Positions 1 through 4,485 of a DNA stretch of 5,585 nt are shown here, in pieces (positions within the stretch are counted from its first letter, which is position 1; every line of letters starts with the position of its first letter). The notes under the pieces were generated by a model. The model saw only the letters and a list, made by a program, of their open reading frames with translations. It searched no databases and had not been told where the DNA came from. This DNA is from Solirubrobacteraceae bacterium (lineage in GTDB: Bacteria; Actinomycetota; Thermoleophilia; Solirubrobacterales; Solirubrobacteraceae), in assembly GCA_024710825.1 (NCBI GenBank), contig JANJUA010000040.1:1-5585 (forward strand), given 5' to 3'. The position numbers and the translations under genes were made by a program.

Positions 1-98
1 TGAAGGCAGACGATGTCCGGACGGCGCTCGTCGAGCCAGGGCAGCAGCCGCGGCAGCCGCTGCCTGATCGAGTTGACGTTCCACGTCACGATGCGCAC
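1..98 (-). CDS. xthA: Exodeoxyribonuclease III, N-terminal fragment (runs off the window)
   Basis: The first 32 codons plus two bases of a 33rd are visible. The peptide begins VRIVTWNVNSIRQRL (GTG read as Met) and continues to a segment reading RRPDIVCL. This is the N-terminal beta strand and first active-site segment of the ExoIII/AP-endonuclease family (endonuclease/exonuclease/phosphatase fold). Family members cut the DNA backbone 5' of abasic sites and degrade one strand of duplex DNA 3' to 5' in base-excision repair. Asn7 matches the family's conserved active-site Asn. The metal-binding Glu of the following QE motif would be residue 34, just outside the window. The GTG at 98 is chosen because it gives the usual family N-terminus and no upstream in-frame ATG or GTG was found back to about base 160. 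A weak GGTGG lies 4 bases upstream. Intactness of the rest cannot be judged. Confidence 0.88.
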   Translation of the reverse strand, partial: MRIVTWNVNSIRQRLPRLLPWLDERRPDIVCL

Positions 99-330
99 GC
101 GCCCACCGTAGCGCCCGATGCCGGACGCAAGCGTGGGCGGCGCGATTGGTGACCTAGGTGCCCTCGGCGGTGCGAACACCTCTTGGATCAGCGCCCGGTC
201 GCGTTCCGCCCCTCCGGCCGACCTCCGAAGTCGCGCCCGCGGTGCGCGAGAGAGCGGCGGAGATACCCGCCTGCGGTGGCTCCATCACAGCACTCGTCGT
301 GCGCCGCATCGAGGAGTCAACCGACAGCGG
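99..330. other. Non-coding gap between the regulator gene and xthA
   Basis: These 232 bases separate two minus-strand genes. Open frames crossing the gap on the plus strand have arginine-, alanine- and proline-rich translations with no recognisable family and are antisense to the regulator gene, so they look like GC shadows. The gap should hold the end of the regulator transcript and the xthA promoter. Two short inverted repeats are visible: CGCGC/GCGCG at 232-248 (7-base loop) and GCAC/GTGC at 290-302 (5-base loop). Neither has a T tract, so a terminator can only be suspected. No tRNA-like structure was seen. Confidence 0.6.
105..110 (-). promoter_or_regulatory. Possible -10 box for a leaderless xthA transcript
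   Basis: On the minus strand TACGGT fits the TANNNT -10 pattern and ends 6 bases before the GTG start at 98. This is the spacing expected when transcription starts at or next to the start codon, as is common in actinobacteria. No convincing -35 box was found. A weak GGTGG just upstream of the GTG could instead act as a ribosome binding site, so this is a tentative call. Confidence 0.28.
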
Positions 331-3108
331 TCATGGCGGTGTATGCGCGGACGTGTCTGCGCCTGCGCGCCCCGTCACGGCCGGGAGCGCCTGCTCCAGC
401 TGCGTCCGGGACGTGACGCCGAGCTTGGTGAACACCTTGGCGAGGTGGTACTCGACCGTGCGAGGGCTGATGAACAGCCGCGCGCCGATCTCCGGATTGG
501 AGTGCCCCTGCCGGGCGAGCTCGGCGATCTGCCCCTCCTGCGCGGTCAGCTCGCCGCGCTTGTCGTCGGTCCGTCGGCGTGCCTTCTCGCCCGTCGCCAG
601 TAGCGACCGAGCCGCGCGGTCGGCGAACGCGTCGAACCCCATCGCGGCGAACAGCTCCTGGGCGGTGCGCAGGTGCTCCCGCGCGTCGAAGCGGCGGTTC
701 TGGCGCCGCAACCACTCGCCGTAGCTCAGATGGGCGCGGGCCAGCACGACCCCCACCCCGCTGCCGTGCAGGCGCGTGATCGCCTCCCGATAGTGCGGCT
801 CGGCCGCATCCTCCTCGACGAGCGCCCGCATCAGCGCCTCGGTCCCGAGCGCCCAGGCGGTGCCGCTGGCCTGGGTGAGCGCAGCGAGCTCGGCCAGGCC
901 TGCCGCAGCGCGAGCGCGGTCGCCGCTGAGGGCCGCAGCCTCGATCAGCTCGGTCAACGCCCAGGTCGTCGAACCGAGCTCCTTGGGATGCGCGCTGGCC
1001 GGCTCGGCCGCTGCCAGCGCCTCGTCGAAGCGACTGTGGCCGTTGGAGAACATCGCTCGGGCCCACTGCAGCGTGGTCACGAGCTGACCGTTGCCGGAAG
1101 CGGCGGCGAGCCGCTCGGCCTCGTCGGTGTTCGGGTCCCGCCCGCGGCACGCCGCGATGGTCATGGCGCCGTAGGACGCCATCAACGCCAGCCCGGTCTG
1201 GTCGACCACGGCCTCGACCTCCGCGTTGAGGGCCGACGCGGCGTCGAGCTCGCCGGCGAACATGCGGTTGGACACTCGCAGAGTCATGGCGATCGGCAGT
1301 ACGGCGAGAGCACCGGCGTTCCGGGCGACCTCGACCCCCCGTTCCGACAGGACGTCCCAGCTCTCGAAGTCCAAGACGCTGAGCGCCATGTGGCACGCGC
1401 AGGGCAGCCAGTCGAGCGTCTGCCCGACGGAGAGCTCCTCGGTGCAGAACGCCCGCAGGGCCGCACGGACGACGGGCACGCCGGCGGCATGGCTCTCGCT
1501 GAGCATGATCGCCATGCCCTCGAGCAGAAGGTCCTGCGGTTCGTGCGCGCCGTCGACCTGCGGCGCCCATTCGGCGGCGGCCCGGACCGCGTGCGTGCCG
1601 CCGCTGCCGCCGAGCCGGCCCGCGACGAACGTCGCGTAGAAGGCGTCACGGTAGGTGTCGCGCGCGAGGACCGGGTCGAGGGTCTCCAAGCGCTTCGCGG
1701 CGTCCACGAAGCATGAGATCGCCGGGCTGAAACGTCCGGCCAGGAACTCGACCTGACCATGCAGCAGCAGGGCCCGCGCCGCTCCGAGCGGGTCGAGGCC
1801 CCCGGACGACTCCGCCATGCCCAGGAGGCTGACGGCGTCGTCGAGCGCGCCCGCCGCGAGCTTGGCCTGGGCGCACGCGAGCGCCCGAGCGGCGCGGAGA
1901 TGGGCATCGAGGGTCAAGACCGTCGCACGTTCGAGGAACGCAGCCGCCGCCGAGAAGCCGCCCCGGACCTGCGCACGCGCCGCGGCCAGCTCGAGTTCTT
2001 CTGCGACCGCCTCGTCGGGACCGAGCGTGGCCTGCGCCCGGTGCCATGCGCGCCGGTCGGGGTCGAGCTTCGGATCGGTGACGTCGGCCAGCGCGGCGTG
2101 GACGGCGCGCCGGTCCCGCGGTGGCGCAGAGCGGTAGACGGCCGAGCGCAGCAGCGGGTGCCGAAAGACGATCCGGGCGCCGACGTCGAGCAGGCCGGCG
2201 GACTCCGCGGCCGCCGCCGCCTCGACCGCGATGCCGAGCTGTGCGACCGCACGCCAGAGCAGCGTCGGATCGCCGATCGGCTCGGCGGCGGCCACGAGCA
2301 GCAGCTGCTGGGTCTCGGGCGGGAGCCCCGCGACCTGTCCTCGGAAGCTCGCTTCGATGCGGCTGGGCAACCGCAGGCCGAGGTCGAAGTTGCTCCCGAC
2401 GGAGTCGAGGTCCAGGCTCCGAGGCAGCTCGAGCAGCGCCAGCGGGTTGCCGTTGGTCTCGGCGACGATCCGGTCGCGAACGCGCTCGTCGAGCGGACGT
2501 CCGTGGGCGGTGGCCAGTAGCGCCCGGGCGTCGGCGTCACCCAGGCCTTCGATCCTCATGTGCGGCAGGTCGGCCAGCGCCCCCCGTTCTGCGCCGTCGC
2601 GTTCGGCGAAGATCATCGCGACCGGCACGTCGCGGATGCGTCGGGCGACGAGACCGAGGACCAGCGCCGAGCCCGAGTCGAGCCAGTGGGCGTCGTCGAT
2701 CAGACAGGCCACCGGCCCACGCTCGGCCGCCGCCGACAGCAGGTTGAGCAGCGCAAGGCCGAGGATGAACCGGTCCGGCGGGACGGCCAGGCGCCGGCCG
2801 AACGCGACGTCAAGTGCCTCACGCTGGGGCTCGGGGATGTCGCTGACGTCGTCGAGCAGCGGGGCGCACAGTTGGTGCAGGCTCGCGAACGGCAGCTCCA
2901 TCTCGGATTCGACGCCCGCCGCTCTCAGCAGCCGAAAGCCGTCTGCATGCTCGACTGCGTACTCGATCAAAGCCGACTTGCCGATCCCGGCTTCCCCACG
3001 CAGGACGAGTACGGCGGTCAGCCCCTCGCGGGCGTGATCCAGCGTCTGGACGACAGCGGCACATTCAGCGGTCCGGCCGCGCAGACGTCGCCCCTGCACG
3101 GTCGGCAT
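331..3108 (-). CDS. LAL-type LuxR-family transcriptional regulator with N-terminal AAA-like ATPase domain
   Basis: A 925-residue cytoplasmic regulator with the three-part LAL (MalT-like) layout. The N-terminal nucleotide-binding domain (about residues 8-350) has Walker A GEAGIGKS at 38-45, Walker B CLIDDAHWLD at 135-144, and the typical NGNPLALLELP segment at 219-229. The centre (about 380-840) is alanine- and leucine-rich helical sequence resembling TPR-like repeats, the usual ligand- or partner-sensing part. The C-terminus (about 853-912) is a LuxR/GerE helix-turn-helix with the diagnostic SNPEIGARLFISPRTVEYHL core followed by KVFTKLGVTSR. There is no phosphoacceptor receiver domain, and the length is normal for the family. 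In known LALs, ATP binding and an inducer drive oligomerisation and promoter activation; the inducer here is unknown. ATG at 3108 (MPTVQGRRLRGR) is chosen because the 51 extra residues available from 3261 are not family-like and would overlap the neighbouring gene's ribosome binding site. The frame is intact. Divergent orientation to the hydrolase operon suggests a local target. Confidence 0.93.
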   Translation of the reverse strand: MPTVQGRRLRGRTAECAAVVQTLDHAREGLTAVLVLRGEAGIGKSALIEYAVEHADGFRLLRAAGVESEMELPFASLHQLCAPLLDDVSDIPEPQREALDVAFGRRLAVPPDRFILGLALLNLLSAAAERGPVACLIDDAHWLDSGSALVLGLVARRIRDVPVAMIFAERDGAERGALADLPHMRIEGLGDADARALLATAHGRPLDERVRDRIVAETNGNPLALLELPRSLDLDSVGSNFDLGLRLPSRIEASFRGQVAGLPPETQQLLLVAAAEPIGDPTLLWRAVAQLGIAVEAAAAAESAGLLDVGARIVFRHPLLRSAVYRSAPPRDRRAVHAALADVTDPKLDPDRRAWHRAQATLGPDEAVAEELELAAARAQVRGGFSAAAAFLERATVLTLDAHLRAARALACAQAKLAAGALDDAVSLLGMAESSGGLDPLGAARALLLHGQVEFLAGRFSPAISCFVDAAKRLETLDPVLARDTYRDAFYATFVAGRLGGSGGTHAVRAAAEWAPQVDGAHEPQDLLLEGMAIMLSESHAAGVPVVRAALRAFCTEELSVGQTLDWLPCACHMALSVLDFESWDVLSERGVEVARNAGALAVLPIAMTLRVSNRMFAGELDAASALNAEVEAVVDQTGLALMASYGAMTIAACRGRDPNTDEAERLAAASGNGQLVTTLQWARAMFSNGHSRFDEALAAAEPASAHPKELGSTTWALTELIEAAALSGDRARAAAGLAELAALTQASGTAWALGTEALMRALVEEDAAEPHYREAITRLHGSGVGVVLARAHLSYGEWLRRQNRRFDAREHLRTAQELFAAMGFDAFADRAARSLLATGEKARRRTDDKRGELTAQEGQIAELARQGHSNPEIGARLFISPRTVEYHLAKVFTKLGVTSRTQLEQALPAVTGRAGADTSAHTPP

Positions 3109-3115
3109 CGACGCG

Positions 3116-3121
3116 AGTCTA
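3116..3121 (-). promoter_or_regulatory. Candidate -10 box for a leaderless regulator transcript
   Basis: On the minus strand TAGACT matches TANNNT and ends 7 bases before the ATG at 3108. No Shine-Dalgarno-like purine run lies between them, so transcription starting at the A of the ATG is the simplest reading. Immediately upstream is a tandem GGACCC repeat (complement of 3125-3136) within the -35/-10 spacer, a possible protein-binding site. No good TTGACA-like -35 box was found. Confidence 0.42.
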
Positions 3122-3180
3122 ACCGGGTCCGGGTCCTCGCACGCACCGGTGAGTCGGGCTTGGCCTAGGGAGTGGAACTG

Positions 3181-3208
3181 GGGAGTCCCTGACGCGAGCG
3201 CCGCCGTG
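3181..3208 (+). promoter_or_regulatory. Possible SigR/SigH-like (disulfide-stress ECF sigma) promoter for the hydrolase operon
   Basis: GGGAGT at 3181-3186, an 18-base spacer, then CGTG at 3205-3208. The known actinobacterial SigR/SigH consensus is about GGGAAT, 18 bases, CGTT, so 8 of 10 positions agree at the preferred spacing. Transcription would start near 3214-3216, giving a leader of about 57-60 bases that contains the inverted repeat and the ribosome binding site. A second GGGAGT at 3168-3173 has no matching -10. No TANNNT box was found on this strand between 3109 and 3272. A match of this quality can arise by chance in such a search. Confidence 0.27.
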
Positions 3209-3230
3209 CGGGGAGATGCTCGCTTCGAAA

Positions 3231-3250
3231 CGTGTGGCAAGGGCCACACG
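3231..3250. repeat. Perfect 8+8 inverted repeat in the hydrolase leader
   Basis: CGTGTGGC (3231-3238) and GCCACACG (3243-3250) are exact reverse complements around the 4-base spacer AAGG. The repeat lies in the divergent intergenic region, 11 bases before the AGGAG ribosome binding site and 22 bases before the hydrolase ATG. It could be a dyad operator for a dimeric DNA-binding protein, for example the helix-turn-helix of the adjacent LAL regulator, or an RNA hairpin in the 5' leader. There is no following T tract, so it does not look like a terminator. Confidence 0.7.
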
Positions 3251-3261
3251 GCAACCACCAC

Positions 3262-3266
3262 AGGAG
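3262..3266 (+). promoter_or_regulatory. Ribosome binding site that sets the hydrolase start
   Basis: AGGAG ends 6 bases before the ATG at 3273. This favours 3273 over the in-frame ATG at 3216, which would add 19 basic residues unlike the family. Confidence 0.75.
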
Positions 3267-3272
3267 CCCATC

Positions 3273-4139
3273 ATGTCCACCATCTTCATCGACCAGAGCA
3301 GTCTGGTCGAGATCAACTACGAGGACCTGGGTCAGGGCCGGCCCGTCGTGCTGATTCACGGATTCCCGCTCGACGGCCGCTCGTGGGAGCAGCAGACGTT
3401 CGCGCTGCTGGACGCCGGTTACCGCGTCATCACGTACGACCGCCGGGGCTTCGGCAAGTCGAGCGGACCGAGTGCGGGATACGACTACGACACGTTCGCG
3501 GCTGATCTGGACCAGCTCATGACCCAGCTCGACCTGCACGACGTCGTGCTCGTCGGCATGTCGATGGGCGGCGGCGAGGTGGCGCGTTACCTCGGCACCT
3601 ACGGGTCCGAGCGGGTGAGCCGGGCGGTGCTGATAGGTGCCGTGACGCCATTCCTCCTCCAGACCGACGACAACCCCGCGGGCGCCTTGACGTCGGCGAG
3701 CGTCGATGCCGTGGTCAGCGCGATCCGCACCGACCGGTTCGCCTACCTCACCGAGTTCTTCGCGGACTTCTACAACCTCGACGACAACCTCGGCAGGCGG
3801 ATCAGCGAGCAGGTGGTGCGCGACAGCTGGAACACCGGCGCGGGCGCCTCGGCGGTCGCCACGATGGCGTGCCCGCCCACGTGGGTGACCGACTTCCGAG
3901 GCGATCTCGCGAAGTTCGACGTCCCGACGCTGGTGGTGCACGGCGACGCCGACCGGATTCTGCCGATCGAGGCCACCGCGCGCCGGATCCCCGAGCTTGT
4001 CGCAGGCTGCGAGGTCGTCGAGATCGCGGAGGCTCCGCACGGACTGCTGTGGACGCACCCCGATGAGGTCAACGAGGCGCTGCTGGGCTTCCTGGGCTCC
4101 GACCGCGGTGCGATGTCGAATGCCGAGGCGACCGCATGA
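3273..4139 (+). CDS. Alpha/beta-fold hydrolase, cofactor-free haloperoxidase / arylesterase type
   Basis: A 288-residue soluble protein, close to the usual 270-280 of non-heme chloroperoxidases and arylesterases. Visible landmarks in order: oxyanion-hole HGFPLDGRSWE (29-39); YDRRGFGKSS (55-64); nucleophile elbow GMSMGGGEVARY with Ser97; a cap region at about 125-200 (AVTPFLLQTDDNPAG onward); HGDADRILP (223-231) with the likely acid Asp227; and APHGLLWTHPDEVN with His256. The triad is therefore complete. Family members hydrolyse esters or lactones and, with peracids, show haloperoxidase or perhydrolase activity; the physiological substrate cannot be read from sequence. No signal peptide or membrane segment is visible, so it is cytoplasmic. 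It is the first gene of a plus-strand run of four, with its TGA overlapping the next ATG (4136-4139). Cys200 and Cys246 are its only cysteines. The family call is firm; the specific activity is inference. Confidence 0.93.
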   Translation: MSTIFIDQSSLVEINYEDLGQGRPVVLIHGFPLDGRSWEQQTFALLDAGYRVITYDRRGFGKSSGPSAGYDYDTFAADLDQLMTQLDLHDVVLVGMSMGGGEVARYLGTYGSERVSRAVLIGAVTPFLLQTDDNPAGALTSASVDAVVSAIRTDRFAYLTEFFADFYNLDDNLGRRISEQVVRDSWNTGAGASAVATMACPPTWVTDFRGDLAKFDVPTLVVHGDADRILPIEATARRIPELVAGCEVVEIAEAPHGLLWTHPDEVNEALLGFLGSDRGAMSNAEATA

Positions 4140-4369
4140 CCATGACGCTCGGTGCCCAACTCGAGCGCGATCGTCTCGCAAGGCGTGCAGCCCGGCTGGA
4201 CCGTGTGGTCGCCGAGCTGCGCGCCCGGGCACGCTTCTACGGCGACCGCCCGGCGGTGCCGCGGCCACTGTGCCAGGCGCTGGCGGACTTCCAGCGCGAG
4301 CTCGCCCGCATCCGGAGGCGCCTCGCCGCCCCGGCTGCCCTCGACACGCGGGCCGGAGGAACCCCATGA
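4136..4369 (+). CDS. Small charged helical protein of unknown function (77 aa)
   Basis: I do not recognise this protein. It is rich in Arg, Ala and Leu and is predicted by eye to form two amphipathic helices (about 6-34 and 45-65) joined by a turn, GDRPAVPRP (36-44). This suggests a helical hairpin or a small binding protein. It has one cysteine (Cys46) and no membrane segment or signal peptide. Evidence that it is real: its ATG overlaps the hydrolase stop in an ATGA; GAGG at 4125-4128 lies 7 bases upstream; and hand-counted codon-position GC is 64/77, 47/77 and 63/77 for positions 1, 2 and 3, the pattern of coding DNA with a low second position. A second ATG two codons in (4142) has poorer spacing. 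It ends in another ATGA overlap with the next frame. It may be a partner or accessory of the flanking enzymes, but no function can be assigned. Confidence 0.72.
   Translation: MTMTLGAQLERDRLARRAARLDRVVAELRARARFYGDRPAVPRPLCQALADFQRELARIRRRLAAPAALDTRAGGTP
4355..4360 (+). promoter_or_regulatory. Strong Shine-Dalgarno sequence before the mini-ORF
   Basis: GGAGGA ends 5 bases before the ATG at 4366, inside the last codons of the 77-residue gene. It is the longest Shine-Dalgarno match in the plus-strand run. It is the main argument that translation really begins at 4366. Confidence 0.65.
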
Positions 4370-4485
4370 CAACCACGCCCTGGAGCAACGCCGCGGATCG
4401 GACAGGCGGCTACGCGACGCCGATGGGGAGGCGCTGCGCCGATCTCCCGTGTCGGTCCGACGGGTCCATGAGGGACGCCGTATGA
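4366..4485 (+). CDS. Mini-ORF, 39 aa, with two cysteines; unknown, possibly coding
   Basis: The peptide starts MTTTPWSNAADRTGGYATP and ends near residue 39 with MRDAV; Cys24 and Cys29 are separated by four residues. No family is recognised. For coding: GGAGGA with 5-base spacing, an ATGA overlap with the gene before, and an ATGA overlap with the flavoprotein after. Against: hand-counted GC by codon position is 21/39, 28/39 and 33/39, so the second position is not the lowest as it is in neighbouring genes. Read in the flavoprotein's frame, the same bases give 33/39, 21/39 and 28/39, a more coding-like order, and that frame is open here without an ATG. It may be a genuine small peptide, a coupling leader for the flavoprotein, or the frameshifted remains of a longer flavoprotein N-terminus. 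Confidence 0.42.
   Translation: MTTTPWSNAADRTGGYATPMGRRCADLPCRSDGSMRDAV

Noticed and set aside
232..248. Inverted repeat CGCGC/GCGCG as a terminator for the regulator gene
   Set aside because: Only five pairs, no T tract on either strand, and such repeats are frequent in GC-rich DNA.
317..1570. 417-codon open frame on the minus strand inside the regulator gene
   Set aside because: It lies wholly out of frame within or just past the intact LAL gene, its translation is Arg/Ala/Gly-rich with no motif, and long shadow frames are expected at this GC.
3174..3200. GGAAC as the -35 of a general ECF promoter
   Set aside because: No CGTC- or GTT-like -10 occurs 16-17 bases downstream; the GGGAGT/CGTG pair is the better candidate.
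3109..3261. Longer N-terminus for the LAL regulator from an ATG at 3261
   Set aside because: The extra 51 residues are not family-like, and the start would fall in the ribosome binding site of the divergent hydrolase.
3216..3272. Upstream ATG at 3216 for the hydrolase
   Set aside because: It adds 19 basic residues, reads through the inverted repeat, and lacks the well-placed AGGAG found before ATG 3273.
3165..4388. 407-codon minus-strand frame opposite the hydrolase
   Set aside because: Antisense shadow of a gene with a complete catalytic triad; no family resemblance and no supporting ribosome binding site was apparent.
4449..4481. Earlier GTG start (4449) for the flavoprotein
   Set aside because: No ribosome binding site precedes it, whereas ATG 4482 has AGGG at 7-base spacing and the ATGA overlap.
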